Assembly: GCA_028281005.1 (NCBI GenBank)
Contig: JANQKS010000064.1
Location: forward strand, 1 to 64,000
Source: Pseudomonadales bacterium
Lineage (GTDB): Bacteria > Pseudomonadota > Gammaproteobacteria > Pseudomonadales > Azotimanducaceae
DNA length: 64,000 bases
Direction: 5' to 3'
Position numbers and translations under genes: made by a program. The notes below the pieces were generated by a model. The model saw nothing but the letters and a program-made list of their open reading frames with translations, was not told the origin of the DNA and made no database searches. Shown here in pieces: positions 42,672 to 52,308 of the stretch. Within the stretch, counting starts at the first letter, position 1, and each line of letters starts with the position of its first letter.

Positions 42672-44173
42672 GTCGCCGCCTCCGTGCGGGCATCTATTTC
42701 GCGTTGGATCTCCTGCAGGCGCTCCTCGGTCAAAGAGTAGTTCCACAGCATGGGTACGGCGACAAATTTAAACAGCGCCGGGATGATGGAGTATAGACAC
42801 GCCAACCACAGTAACGCCGACCACGAGTTTGGGTTTTCCAAGGGGTCCGCCAAGGAATTAAAGCCAACGATGGTGGCTGCGGTGGTGCCAACCACCAGGC
42901 CCAGCGCGTAAGCCAGTTTCCGCGTCATGGTCCAGATGCTGAAATAAGCGCCACCCTGACGTTTACCCGTTTGCGCGCTGTCGAGGTCAATGACATCCGC
43001 GGCCATGGCATAGGGTAGGGCCGAGAGCGCGCCGATGGAGCTGCCTTTTAAACACATAACACCGATGAAGAAGGCAAATTTCCCAGTTGGAATACCTTCA
43101 AATTGAGCGTTTAACCCGGCCAGCCAACTGTCGGGCAAAAACGACAACATGCGGCTGAGTTCAAACGGATCAAACCAGACCTGGGGTGCGATGGCGATCA
43201 GGGGGATAAAACACGACCATAAGGAGTACCAGAAAATGGCAATCATAGTGGCCTTGTGTTTGCCTATCTTGGAAGACAACTTAAACCACAGTGGAATGGC
43301 TATGATTTGAGAGATGAAGTAGGGCGCCAAATAGAAGCCGTATAAATCACCCGCCAACAGCACGTGTTTGACAAAAAAGAAACTCAGCGAGTTGGTCATG
43401 GCCGAGCCGATGGTGGAAAACAAGAATATGATCACCAGCTTGCGGTAAGGCTCGTTAGCCCACACGTAGCGGAAACTCTCGCGCAGGGGCATACGCCGGT
43501 CGGTGCTTTCTTTCACCGGATACTCGGGCACCACCGCCAGCATGTTGAGCACCAGAATCGGCATGGCAATGGCTAAGGCGATGGTGAGGAAGTAGACGTT
43601 ATCCGTGGGTTTGGTATATCCCCAGAACACAATCACTGCCGGGGTCATGGCGCCGATGAGCGAACCGCTGACGGTAAATGCCTCTTTCCAACTCATCACC
43701 AAGGTACGTTCGTTGTAACCCCGGGCGAGCTCCGCGCCCCAGGCGGAGTAGGGTACGTCTTTAATGGTGGCGCCGATGTACATTAACACCAGCACCCCGA
43801 GCAAGTAGGGATACCCGGAGTTCATGGTGAAACCAAGCACGGTAATTTCGGTGAACTCTATGGGTGGTATCCACAATAACCAAACCCCGGCGATGAAGAT
43901 GGGCATGCCGATCAGGATGAATGGTTTGCGGCGGCCCCAGCGCGTGCGGATGCGGTCCGAGTAGAAGCCGATCAACGGGTCGGTGATGCCGTCGAAGACC
44001 CGCGACAACGCCAGCATCAAGCCGACAAAACCCAAGCTTAGACCAAATCCCGCGGAATCCGCGTATACCGGCGTTAAATAAACCGCCAGCGGCAGAGACA
44101 CCATGGATAAAGGCATCGAAGGCGCGCCGTATGATGCCAAACGGTAAGCGCCCAACGGTTTGTGTTCAGACAT
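42668..44173 (-). CDS. GPH-family (MelB-type) sugar/cation symporter
   Basis: A 501-residue MFS-type transporter with 12 hydrophobic segments. DGITDPLIGFYSDRIRTRWGRRKPFIL (about 61-87) is the GPH signature. Imports glycosides, hexuronides or similar with Na+ or H+. It sits between the ABC transporter operon and the globin gene, which it overlaps. The link between a transporter and a haemoglobin is unexplained. Confidence 0.88.
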   Translation of the reverse strand: MSEHKPLGAYRLASYGAPSMPLSMVSLPLAVYLTPVYADSAGFGLSLGFVGLMLALSRVFDGITDPLIGFYSDRIRTRWGRRKPFILIGMPIFIAGVWLLWIPPIEFTEITVLGFTMNSGYPYLLGVLVLMYIGATIKDVPYSAWGAELARGYNERTLVMSWKEAFTVSGSLIGAMTPAVIVFWGYTKPTDNVYFLTIALAIAMPILVLNMLAVVPEYPVKESTDRRMPLRESFRYVWANEPYRKLVIIFLFSTIGSAMTNSLSFFFVKHVLLAGDLYGFYLAPYFISQIIAIPLWFKLSSKIGKHKATMIAIFWYSLWSCFIPLIAIAPQVWFDPFELSRMLSFLPDSWLAGLNAQFEGIPTGKFAFFIGVMCLKGSSIGALSALPYAMAADVIDLDSAQTGKRQGGAYFSIWTMTRKLAYALGLVVGTTAATIVGFNSLADPLENPNSWSALLWLACLYSIIPALFKFVAVPMLWNYSLTEERLQEIQREIDARTEAAT

Positions 44174-44242
44174 GTCCTCTCCCCAAGCGCTTGAACATAC
44201 CTTGGAAGCAGCTTAAGGACCAGCTTGTTTTAAAAGCGGTGG

Positions 44243-45232
44243 CTACAGGTCGAAGTGGCAAGCCACCTGGTGAGGATGGCCGTCGCGGCTGGCCGCCGGT
44301 ACGTCGCGCAGCTGGGGTTTTTCCGTTTTACAGCGTTCGGTGGCGTGTTCACAGCGGGTATGGAACACACATCCCGAAGGGGGGCTGATTGGACTGGGCA
44401 CGTCACCCTGCAGCATGGTGCGGGGTTGACCGCGCCGCGCCGGATCCGGCTCTGGAATGGCGGCAATTAAGGCGCGGGTATAGGGATGGGCCGGCCGTTC
44501 ATACACTTCGTCCGCACCGCCCATTTCCATAATCTGGCCCAGGTACATAATGGCGATGCGATCACTCACGTGTTTGACCACCGCCAGATCGTGGGCGATA
44601 AACAGGTAAGACAGCTGCATGTCCTGCTGTAAGTCCAGTAGCAAGTTGAGAATCTGGCTTTGGATGGAAACGTCTAAGGCAGACACCGGTTCATCACAAA
44701 TGATGAGCTTTGGCTGCAGCGCAATAGCGCGGGCGATACCGATGCGTTGACGTTGGCCGCCTGAGAATTCGAAGGGAAAGCGGTCAGCGGCTGCGGCCGG
44801 TAAACCAACCTGCTCAAGTAACTCCAGTACCCGCTGCTTGCGCCAGGCCGGATCTTTGATGTTGTGGATGTCAAACGCCTCACCGATGAGATTGCCGACA
44901 GTGAGACGGCTGTTGAGGCTCTCCGCCGGGTCCTGGAAGATCATTTGTACTTCCCGCCGGATCGGTTTCATCTCCTTGGCGGAGATGTGCGTGACGTCGT
45001 GCCCATCAAAGACGATCTGTCCGTCGGTGGGTTTTAACAAACGCACAATGGCCTTACCCAAGGTGGATTTGCCGCAGCCGGATTCGCCCACCAGACCCAA
45101 AGTCTCACCGTGGTTGATGTGTAGGGTAATTCCGTCGACCGCTTTGTTGTACGCCTTGGCGCGCAGGAACACGCCCCCTTTGACGGGGAAATGCACTTTC
45201 AGGCCGGTGACGTTTAGCAGTTGCTCAGCCAC
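44243..45232 (-). CDS. peptide ABC transporter ATPase (DppF/YejF C-half type)
   Basis: A 329-residue ATPase with Walker A GESGCGKST (about 53-61), signature FSGGQRQR (about 157-164), Walker B LIICDEP and the oligopeptide C-terminal zinc/iron-type extension RCEHATERCKTEKPQL (about 291-306). Powers peptide import with the adjoining permeases. GTG start immediately after the TAG of the partner ATPase. Confidence 0.92.
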   Translation of the reverse strand: MAEQLLNVTGLKVHFPVKGGVFLRAKAYNKAVDGITLHINHGETLGLVGESGCGKSTLGKAIVRLLKPTDGQIVFDGHDVTHISAKEMKPIRREVQMIFQDPAESLNSRLTVGNLIGEAFDIHNIKDPAWRKQRVLELLEQVGLPAAAADRFPFEFSGGQRQRIGIARAIALQPKLIICDEPVSALDVSIQSQILNLLLDLQQDMQLSYLFIAHDLAVVKHVSDRIAIMYLGQIMEMGGADEVYERPAHPYTRALIAAIPEPDPARRGQPRTMLQGDVPSPISPPSGCVFHTRCEHATERCKTEKPQLRDVPAASRDGHPHQVACHFDL

Positions 45233-46216
45233 CTAAGACATCTCGCGCCAACGATGACAAGCAGTGCGATGACCGCCGAGTTCACCGTCGAGGGGAGGAT
45301 ACTGCGTGTTGCAGATATCCGTGGCGTGGGGGCAGCGGTTGTTGAAACGGCAGCCCACCGGCATTTCGGTCAGGGCGGGCACCATACCTTCGATGGTTTG
45401 CAAACGCGATTTTCGTGGTGTCGACAAACGCGGAATGCTAGCCAGCAGGCCTTTGGTATAAGGATGTCGCGGCGCGTTGAACACCTCTTCGACACTCCCC
45501 TGCTCAGCGACGCGCCCCGCGTACATGACCATGACGTCGTCACACGTCTCCGCAATGACACCCAAATCGTGGGTGATCATGATGATGCTGGCTTGATATT
45601 GGTCTTGCATCTCTTGCAGCAGATCCAGAATCTGCGCTTGGATGGTCACATCCAACGCCGTGGTCGGTTCGTCAGCGATTATTAAAGCGGGGTTGCAGAT
45701 TAACGCCATGGCGATCATCACCCGTTGACGCATACCGCCGGACAGTTGGTGCGGGTATTCGGAGATGCGGATCTCCGGGCTGGGGATGCCGACCTTATCC
45801 AGCATTTCGACGGCCTCGGCGATGGCCTCGGCATCGTTCATGTCTTTGTGTAGCTTTAGTGCTTCGGTGATTTGACGACCAATGCGATGCACGGGGTTTA
45901 GGGCTGTCATCGGTTCTTGAAAGATCATGCCGATGCGGTTGCCGCGCACTTTGTGCAGCACATCCAGATCCGCCTGGGCAAGGTCATGGCCTTCGAATAA
46001 AACTTTGCCGCGCAAAATCGAGGCGGTGGGTTGCGGCAGCAGTTGGATGACGCTGAGTGCGGTCACAGTTTTGCCGCAGCCGGATTCACCAACAATACCC
46101 AGCGTACGCCCAGGCAGCACGTCGAAGCTGACACCGTCTACCGCGTGGATTTCACCGGCTTCGGTGTCAAACGCGGTGACCAGGTCCTCCACCCGTAATA
46201 GCGGCTCTGCTGCCAC
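45233..46216 (-). CDS. peptide ABC transporter ATPase (DppD/YejF N-half type)
   Basis: A 327-residue ATPase: Walker [10 protein letters not shown], signature LSGGMRQR (about 151-158), Walker B LIIADEP and the C-terminal [16 protein letters not shown] cysteine segment. In Escherichia coli YejF the two ATPases are fused. Here they are separate genes. GTG start, 38 bp after the binding-protein gene. Confidence 0.92.
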   Translation of the reverse strand: MAAEPLLRVEDLVTAFDTEAGEIHAVDGVSFDVLPGRTLGIVGESGCGKTVTALSVIQLLPQPTASILRGKVLFEGHDLAQADLDVLHKVRGNRIGMIFQEPMTALNPVHRIGRQITEALKLHKDMNDAEAIAEAVEMLDKVGIPSPEIRISEYPHQLSGGMRQRVMIAMALICNPALIIADEPTTALDVTIQAQILDLLQEMQDQYQASIIMITHDLGVIAETCDDVMVMYAGRVAEQGSVEEVFNAPRHPYTKGLLASIPRLSTPRKSRLQTIEGMVPALTEMPVGCRFNNRCPHATDICNTQYPPLDGELGGHRTACHRWREMS

Positions 46217-46254
46217 TAGCCTGTTCTCCTTAAGCTATGTTGCGCGATGTTGCG

Positions 46255-48378
46255 CTATTGCGCGGCAGCGGTAGCCGGGGTATCCAGGTTAACCCGGTAC
46301 CGGTCGAAGACACGGTCCACCACAGGAAACGTTTCCCCACTGCGGCGCGCGTTACGTGTGGCTTCTTCCAGCTCCCGGTCAATCCATGCCAGCTTAAACT
46401 GGTTGGCGGAGCGGGCCAGTTTGACGTTGAAGTCTTCTGGCCATTGCACCCAGCGCCAGTATCCTGTGCGGAGAAAGGGGATGACAAATCCCGGTACAAA
46501 CGACGCATCTTCATATAGCAACTCTTCCATAGCGAACGCCAGGCGCTTCATCTCGTCCACATCGTCGCTGGCGCGGTACGCTTCGATCAGTTTGTCTAAC
46601 TCCGCGTTGGCGATGGACTGCAAGTTGTTGGTCTGCGGTTTGAGCTTACGTTCGGGGTTGGGGCTGCCGTCGGCCAGCCAGGGCTGATCGTAGGCGTTTA
46701 CCGAGTGATAAGTCTCCCAATAGCGCGGGTACATTTCCGGGGATACGTTAAACGCTACAAAGGCGATGTCGTGCTGCTTCTCTTGGGTTTTTTTCCAACT
46801 GGCGGTGCCATCCAGTATTTCCAATCGCAGCTCGAGGCCAGCTTTGAGCGCCTCTTCGCGTAAAATGGTCAGCGTACCTTGTAAACTGTCGTAGCCGGTG
46901 TTAACGGTGAAGCTGAGGCGCTGACCTTGTTCGTTTATCAGCACGCCGTCCGGTCCGCGTTCGGTGAAACCCGCCTTGGCAAAGTGATCAAGCGCGCGCT
47001 CTACATCAAACGGCCGCGCTTTTAGGGTCGGGTGGGAAAACTCACCGTAGCCGTCGGCGGTGGTGCGCATACGGGTGTAGTCGCCGCGGAAGAACTGGTC
47101 GATCACCTTCTGGTAGTTGACCGCGTAGTTGATACCCACCCGTATGTCACGGTTGTTCAACAGAGGACGGCCGGAGTTGATCCACAGGCCGTAGGTAGGC
47201 CGCGGCACGTCGTTGTAAAACACCGAGCGGTGTACGTAGCCGTTGGTGACCAAAGGGTCGTTTGCGGGTAGTTTTTCGTAGAAAAACTCCGGCAGAGATA
47301 AGTTGGCGATAGACAGCTCACCTTTTTTGAATGCTTCAAACGCTTTTGCGCTGTCGCGTATCACCGTGAGGTGGACGCGATCGTAGTTGTAGCGATTGCG
47401 CCAGAATTTTAGGTCTTTTGCCCACCAGTCGTCGTTGCGGGTGAGCGTCACCGAGCGACCCTTTTTCAGATCTTCGTCCTTCAACACGTAGGGCCCGGTG
47501 GTTGGTACAAAGCGCCACTGATAACGTTCGAGAAAGTCTTCGCCGTATTCATAGAAAAAATGCATCGGCAACACACCAATTTCCAGCGTGCGGCTGAAGA
47601 TGTTGGGTTTAGATTCGGGCAACGTCATGCTGAACGTGTGTTCGTCATAACGGGTGATGTTGGTGTAGTTGCGCTGGTAATTGTTGTTGTACCAAGGCGC
47701 CTGTATGTGTGGAGACTGCATGAAGTAGAAGGTGAACATCATGTCGTCGGTGGTGACCGGTTCACCATCGCTAAAGCGCGCCGCCGGGTTGAGGCGTACA
47801 TACACCGTGGCCGCTTCTTTATCCACGGCCCATGCTTCCGCCACGCCGGGGAAGTAGCGGAAATTACCGTTGGCGTCGATGCTGGTGTCGTTGGGGTGGC
47901 GCCGGCCTAACTGCATGCGCGTATCGTCCAAAATCCACGGGCGAAAGGAACCGTTAGAGTCCGGGCCGATGAGCCGCAAGGTGCGGGGAAAGTCCGACAA
48001 CGCCCCGTAAAAAGTGCCTCCCTTGGTGGCGTTGGGGCTGCCGATGTCCGGCAGATCACTGCCGTCTTCCCACACCAGGCCGGTGGGCAGATCTGCGGGG
48101 GTCTTGAAGCGGAAAAACTTTTCGAACTCACCTGCGGCGGTGCGTTGGTCAATCTCTTCGGGGCTGATTTCACCGCGTTCAAAGGCCTCTTGTACGGCCG
48201 GCGGCAGTGACATTTTGGTGTCGAAATGTTCCTGCATGGTAGCCAACATGTTTGCTTTACGCGCTTCAAAATCCGCTGCTGCTGCGGCGTCGTCTGCAGG
48301 GTCGGAACCACTGCCGCAGGCGGTAAGCAAGCCGACTAACAAAACGGTGGTAAGCGTGTTAACGATAGGATGACGCAT
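46255..48378 (-). CDS. yejA: peptide-binding lipoprotein, YejA-like (SBP family 5)
   Basis: A 707-residue solute-binding lipoprotein. The signal peptide ends in a lipobox LLTACG (Cys21). The segment ATKGGTFYGALSDFPRTLR (about 117) is typical of the YejA subgroup, which binds oligopeptides and microcin C-like compounds. The usual length of this group is about 600, and this one has an extra N-terminal helical region (about 30-90). 9 bp after the YejE-type permease. Confidence 0.9.
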   Translation of the reverse strand: MRHPIVNTLTTVLLVGLLTACGSGSDPADDAAAAADFEARKANMLATMQEHFDTKMSLPPAVQEAFERGEISPEEIDQRTAAGEFEKFFRFKTPADLPTGLVWEDGSDLPDIGSPNATKGGTFYGALSDFPRTLRLIGPDSNGSFRPWILDDTRMQLGRRHPNDTSIDANGNFRYFPGVAEAWAVDKEAATVYVRLNPAARFSDGEPVTTDDMMFTFYFMQSPHIQAPWYNNNYQRNYTNITRYDEHTFSMTLPESKPNIFSRTLEIGVLPMHFFYEYGEDFLERYQWRFVPTTGPYVLKDEDLKKGRSVTLTRNDDWWAKDLKFWRNRYNYDRVHLTVIRDSAKAFEAFKKGELSIANLSLPEFFYEKLPANDPLVTNGYVHRSVFYNDVPRPTYGLWINSGRPLLNNRDIRVGINYAVNYQKVIDQFFRGDYTRMRTTADGYGEFSHPTLKARPFDVERALDHFAKAGFTERGPDGVLINEQGQRLSFTVNTGYDSLQGTLTILREEALKAGLELRLEILDGTASWKKTQEKQHDIAFVAFNVSPEMYPRYWETYHSVNAYDQPWLADGSPNPERKLKPQTNNLQSIANAELDKLIEAYRASDDVDEMKRLAFAMEELLYEDASFVPGFVIPFLRTGYWRWVQWPEDFNVKLARSANQFKLAWIDRELEEATRNARRSGETFPVVDRVFDRYRVNLDTPATAAAQ

Positions 48379-48387
48379 ATAAATTCC

Positions 48388-49458
48388 TCATCGATAGAGT
48401 GTAAATTTGCGGGGATCAAAAGCTTCGCGCACGGCCTCGCCGATAAAGGTCACCACTGCCAGGATAAATACCAAGGCAACAAACGCCGAGGTAACAATCC
48501 ACGGCGCCGTGGTGAGATTGGCGGTGCCTTGCTTTAGCAGTTCACCGATGCTGGGGGTGGGCGGCGGTAGGCCCCAACCGAGAAAATCCAGCGCAGTGAT
48601 GGCGGTAATGGCGCTGACCACGGTGAACGGGATAAACGTCATCATGGTGGCGATGGTGTTCGGTAAGATGTGCTTAAACAGCACCCGTACGGTACCGGCA
48701 CCCAGCACCTGGGCGGCGGCGGTATAGTCGCGGGCTTTTTCTTTGTACGTTTCTGTGCGCATGTAGTAGGTCAAACCGGTCCAGCTGAACAGCACCATAA
48801 TCAGTAACAGCAAGGCAATGCGGGTACTGACCTCAAAACTACTTGGAATCACCGAAAAAACGATGATGACCATGTAAAGGAATGGGATGTTGGACCAGAT
48901 TTCGATGATGCGCTGAAACAAAAGGTCAAACACGCCGCCGAAATAACCCATGGCACAGCCGATGCTGACACCAATCGCGTAGGTCAGCGCGGTAAAGGCC
49001 ACGGCAAAAAATATGGCGGTGCGAAAGCCGTAAATCAGGCGGGAGAGCACATCACGGCCGGTGGTGTCGGTACCCAAGTAGTGGCGCCGCTCGGCGTCCG
49101 GTGGCTGCGCCCGGAGCACACCGTCCACCGCGTCGTTGGTATACGGCCCCCAGGGCACAAAGGGCATGATGACCATGTTGTCGGTGCCTTCGAAGTGCGC
49201 TTGCAGGGCGCGGTAATCCACCGGGGTGACCGCCGCTGTGCCGGTGAGGCCATATTTGGCGCCCAGCTCGACGTCGCTGTAGGTGGGAAATGACCACTGC
49301 CCCTCATAACTGATGAAAACCGCTCGATCACTCACCATCAGCTCGGAAAACAGCGACAATACCGTCAACGCGGCGAGCAGGATTGCCGAGTAATAACCCC
49401 GCCGTATTTCGCGAAAGCGTTTTAACTTGCGGACGGTAAGTGGATTCAGGCGCAGCAT
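48388..49458 (-). CDS. yejE: peptide ABC transporter permease, YejE-like
   Basis: A 356-residue permease. One N-terminal membrane segment, a periplasmic loop (SYEGQWSFPTYSD), then DPP_C-type core helices with the EAA-like loop YKEKARDYTAAAQVLGAGTVRVLFKHILPN (about 229-258). Heterodimer partner of YejB. Gap of 6 bp to the upstream permease. Confidence 0.92.
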   Translation of the reverse strand: MLRLNPLTVRKLKRFREIRRGYYSAILLAALTVLSLFSELMVSDRAVFISYEGQWSFPTYSDVELGAKYGLTGTAAVTPVDYRALQAHFEGTDNMVIMPFVPWGPYTNDAVDGVLRAQPPDAERRHYLGTDTTGRDVLSRLIYGFRTAIFFAVAFTALTYAIGVSIGCAMGYFGGVFDLLFQRIIEIWSNIPFLYMVIIVFSVIPSSFEVSTRIALLLLIMVLFSWTGLTYYMRTETYKEKARDYTAAAQVLGAGTVRVLFKHILPNTIATMMTFIPFTVVSAITAITALDFLGWGLPPPTPSIGELLKQGTANLTTAPWIVTSAFVALVFILAVVTFIGEAVREAFDPRKFTLYR

Positions 49459-49464
49459 GGTGAC

Positions 49465-50484
49465 CTACTGAAACCTCACGCGTGGGTCCACGGCAGCGAC
49501 CAGGATGTCAGACAAGATGTTGCCAACCAGCAACAGCAAGCTGGCGATAAATACGATGCCCATGACCACCGGGTAGTCGCGGTCAAATATGCTGGTGAGG
49601 CCCAACAGTCCAAATCCGTCGATGTCAAAAATGGTTTCAATAAGGAACGAGCCACTGACCACCAAGGTGATGTTCTGTCCAAACGTGGTGGCAATGGGAA
49701 TCAGCGAGTTACGCAAGGCGTGGCCGGTAACGGCTTTTTTAAACGGCACACCCTTGGCCACCGCGGTGCGTACGTAGTCTGCCGCCAGATTGTCCATGAG
49801 GTTGTTTTTCATCAGCATGGTGGTGACGGCAAAACTTCCCACCAGGTAACAGATCAGCGGCAACGTGGCGTGGTGCAAAACGTCGACAATTTTCTCACCG
49901 GTAGACATCTCATCAAAGTTGTAACTGGTGAAACCACCCATGGGAAACCAATCTTGGCCCACGGCAAAAAACAATAGCAGCAGTGCACCTAACACATAGC
50001 CGGGCACCGCATAGCCGGCAAACACCAATATGGAGGTGACGTTATCCATAGTGCCGCGGTGGCCGATGGCTTTCATTACCCCGAGGGGAATACATACCAA
50101 GTAGGTAATGACGAGGCTGACCAAACCGTAAAACAGCGAGATAGGGAAACGTTGGCTGATTACATCCCATACCGGTTCGTTGTAGCGGTAGCTGGTGCCT
50201 AAATCGCCTTGTACCACCTTGCCGACCCACAGGACATAGCTTTCGTACCAGGGCTTGTCGAGACCGTAGTATTCCTTGAGCTGTTGCAGCTGCTCTTCGG
50301 ACAAGGCCATGCCTTGGCCGGCGCTGCGTTGACTGCCGGAACCGATGCTCGCCTGTTGCGCTTCCATAATGGCGCGTTCTAAAGGTCCACCGGGCACAAA
50401 GCGCGTCACCATAAACACCAGCATAGTGATGCCTATCAAGGTAGGAATGATCAGCAATGTGCGCCGGATGAAATAATCGCGCAT
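49465..50484 (-). CDS. yejB: peptide ABC transporter permease, YejB-like
   Basis: A 339-residue permease with six hydrophobic segments. MRDYFIRRTLLIIPTLIGI opens the first helix, and the EAA loop DYVRTAVAKGVPFKKAVTGHALRN lies near 240-263. The long periplasmic insertion after helix 1 (about 35-90) is typical of YejB. First gene of the five-gene transporter set, 51 bp after folE. Confidence 0.92.
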   Translation of the reverse strand: MRDYFIRRTLLIIPTLIGITMLVFMVTRFVPGGPLERAIMEAQQASIGSGSQRSAGQGMALSEEQLQQLKEYYGLDKPWYESYVLWVGKVVQGDLGTSYRYNEPVWDVISQRFPISLFYGLVSLVITYLVCIPLGVMKAIGHRGTMDNVTSILVFAGYAVPGYVLGALLLLFFAVGQDWFPMGGFTSYNFDEMSTGEKIVDVLHHATLPLICYLVGSFAVTTMLMKNNLMDNLAADYVRTAVAKGVPFKKAVTGHALRNSLIPIATTFGQNITLVVSGSFLIETIFDIDGFGLLGLTSIFDRDYPVVMGIVFIASLLLLVGNILSDILVAAVDPRVRFQ

Positions 50485-50535
50485 AGAAGGAAGTCGTCCA
50501 GGCTAGCCAGCTTGTTGTGGTGTTTAAGTCAGTTT

Positions 50536-51090
50536 TTAGCGCAGTAAGTTCAAGAATTCCGCGCGGGTGGCCGGGTTCTGTTGGAAGGCGCCCAGCATGG
50601 CGGAAGTTTTCATTTTTGAATTCTGCTTTTCCACACCGCGCATTTTCATACACAGATGCTCGGCTTCTATGATAACACCGACATCACCTGCGCCGGTGAC
50701 ATCTTCGATGGCATTAGCGATCTGAAACGTCAGCTCTTCTTGTATCTGCAAACGGCGGGCAAACATATCCACGATGCGGGCCACCTTGGACAGCCCCAAC
50801 ACTTTGCCATTGGGAATGTAGCCGACGTGGGCTCGCCCAATAAAGGGCAGCATGTGGTGTTCGCACATGGAATACAGCTCGATGTCCTGCACCACAATCA
50901 TTTCGCGGTTCTCGGTTGGAAAGAGGGCGTTATTCACCACCTCTTCGAGGGTTTGTTGGTTACCCCGGGTGAGAAATTCCATGGCTTTGGCGGCACGCGT
51001 GGGCGTATCAAGGACGCCAGGGCGAGACACATCATCGAGTTCGTCGATGATGGTCCGATAGGCGGCCACAAGTTTTTCGGTATTGGGCAT
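50536..51090 (-). CDS. folE: GTP cyclohydrolase I
   Basis: A 184-residue enzyme converting GTP to 7,8-dihydroneopterin triphosphate, first step of folate/pterin synthesis. Zinc/active-site motif [10 protein letters not shown] (about 71-80), [21 protein letters not shown] (about 96-116) and the C-terminal CMKMRGVEK are all present. ATG at 51090 preferred over a GTG three codons upstream. 38 bp after the haem-barrel gene, same strand. Confidence 0.94.
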   Translation of the reverse strand: MPNTEKLVAAYRTIIDELDDVSRPGVLDTPTRAAKAMEFLTRGNQQTLEEVVNNALFPTENREMIVVQDIELYSMCEHHMLPFIGRAHVGYIPNGKVLGLSKVARIVDMFARRLQIQEELTFQIANAIEDVTGAGDVGVIIEAEHLCMKMRGVEKQNSKMKTSAMLGAFQQNPATRAEFLNLLR

Positions 51091-51128
51091 AAGGCGCACC
51101 CGTGCAAAAGCGCTACCCTAACGGCTCG

Positions 51129-51671
51129 CTATGCGCGGCGCAATTGGTTGCCGTCGGTGTGTTCGAAGCGTTCGCCGTAGATATCGACGACAGTAGTTTC
51201 GTCGTAAATGAGGGTGTCACCGGCTATTTTCAGGTGATGGCGGAAGCTCAGAGTTTTGGCGTTATCGCGCATGAACGGCGCCTGCACGATACCCCAATCC
51301 GGGTCATCCCAGGCAGCCCGCACTTCCCACTCTGTGGCGTGGGCCGCTATGTGGCAGCCGGCGACCAGCGCCACCATCCGTGGGATGGTGAGGGTACGGG
51401 CGATGAGGTGGCTTTCCGCATCCCAACTCCAATAGCCGGTTTCGTTGTGAAACACCTCGTCATTGGACTTGCGCCGCACCACCTGGTGGTAGCGAAGCGC
51501 CACTAGATCTTGGCGGGCGGCGTTGTCCAAATCGCCAATGGCTTCAAACAGCAGAGTTTCGTAGTACGGGCTGTGCTCGGGTCCATCGGGTTCTGGCGCG
51601 ATGTCCATGCCACTATCCCCGCGCCACTGTCCGATGAGCGGCGTCAAAGGCCCGTAGTCAAGCTCACTCAT
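51129..51671 (-). CDS. nitrobindin-like haem-binding beta-barrel (THAP4/FABP-like) protein
   Basis: A 180-residue ten-strand barrel protein. LIGQWRGDSGMDIAPEP near the start matches the GxWxGxG loop of the family. LLFEAIGDLDN and the FHNETGYWSWD segment follow. His173 near the end (FEHTD) is a candidate proximal ligand. Nitrobindins bind ferric haem and react with NO or peroxynitrite. ATG overlaps the stop of the 46-residue membrane protein by 4 bp. Confidence 0.82.
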   Translation of the reverse strand: MSELDYGPLTPLIGQWRGDSGMDIAPEPDGPEHSPYYETLLFEAIGDLDNAARQDLVALRYHQVVRRKSNDEVFHNETGYWSWDAESHLIARTLTIPRMVALVAGCHIAAHATEWEVRAAWDDPDWGIVQAPFMRDNAKTLSFRHHLKIAGDTLIYDETTVVDIYGERFEHTDGNQLRRA

Positions 51672-51808
51672 TCAAACATTTCCGGGTAGGCCAAACGCAG
51701 GGTGTCCAGCGTGTCCGTCACCTGTCCCGTATAAAACCAGATTGCAATGGCGATGACGGCCACACCAAAGGCGATGACCACTTTTTCGAGCACTGCTTTT
51801 TTATCCAT
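51668..51808 (-). CDS. 46-residue single-span membrane protein
   Basis: A short frame from ATG at 51808 to TGA at 51668. Residues about 9-26 form one hydrophobic helix (VVIAFGVAVIAIAIWFY) after the basic start MDKKAVLEK. The C-terminus is acidic (LDTLRLAYPEMFE). It fills the gap between the membrane protein gene and the haem-barrel gene exactly, with 9 bp before it and a 4-bp ATGA overlap after it. This is strong circumstantial evidence of a real, co-translated gene. No family recognised. Confidence 0.7.
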   Translation of the reverse strand: MDKKAVLEKVVIAFGVAVIAIAIWFYTGQVTDTLDTLRLAYPEMFE

Positions 51809-51817
51809 GATGGTGCC

Positions 51818-52294
51818 TTAAGAGAACCCAATCCAGCGCCCGGAAGCGGCAACGATGAACCAGATGACGAGTGAAGAGATGGCGGTCAGCTTCAGCGCCC
51901 ATGGGTTAATACTGTCGTGGGCATAACTCAGCAGCGGCCGGCGTATGGTGTAGACAAAAACGATACCCACAAACAAGCCAATCATTTTGGCCCAGAAGAA
52001 TTCGTTGTAGTACAGCTTCAGCGCCACCGCGGAGCTCATAAAGATGCCGCTGATGATCATGACAATGAGGCCAATGGTGAACCACTTGTGGGCGGCGTCA
52101 CACACCGTCTCTGACGGCACGCTGGGTAACACCACGCCCAACAGGCGCAGGTCAGACACCAACACCATGCCGCCCATCACGGCCATGGCGAGCAAGTGAA
52201 ACATCTGCACTACAGCAAACACGCCGCCGTACGCCTTGGACATGGAAGCCAGTATCGAACTGTCCAACCACTCAAACAAAAACAAAAGATCCAT
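51818..52294 (-). CDS. DUF6644-like small membrane protein
   Basis: A 158-residue protein with four hydrophobic segments. Conserved points are a histidine in the first long helix (QMFHLLA), SDLRLLG, PSVPSE and the terminal GRW. Resembles the DUF6644 group of uncharacterised membrane proteins and is a diverged paralogue of its upstream neighbour. The intramembrane histidines would allow haem binding (inference). ATG at 52294 chosen because AGGAGT precedes it and upstream sequence overlaps the paralogue. Confidence 0.75.
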   Translation of the reverse strand: MDLLFLFEWLDSSILASMSKAYGGVFAVVQMFHLLAMAVMGGMVLVSDLRLLGVVLPSVPSETVCDAAHKWFTIGLIVMIISGIFMSSAVALKLYYNEFFWAKMIGLFVGIVFVYTIRRPLLSYAHDSINPWALKLTAISSLVIWFIVAASGRWIGFS

Positions 52295-52308
52295 GCGCTG
52301 TACTCCTG

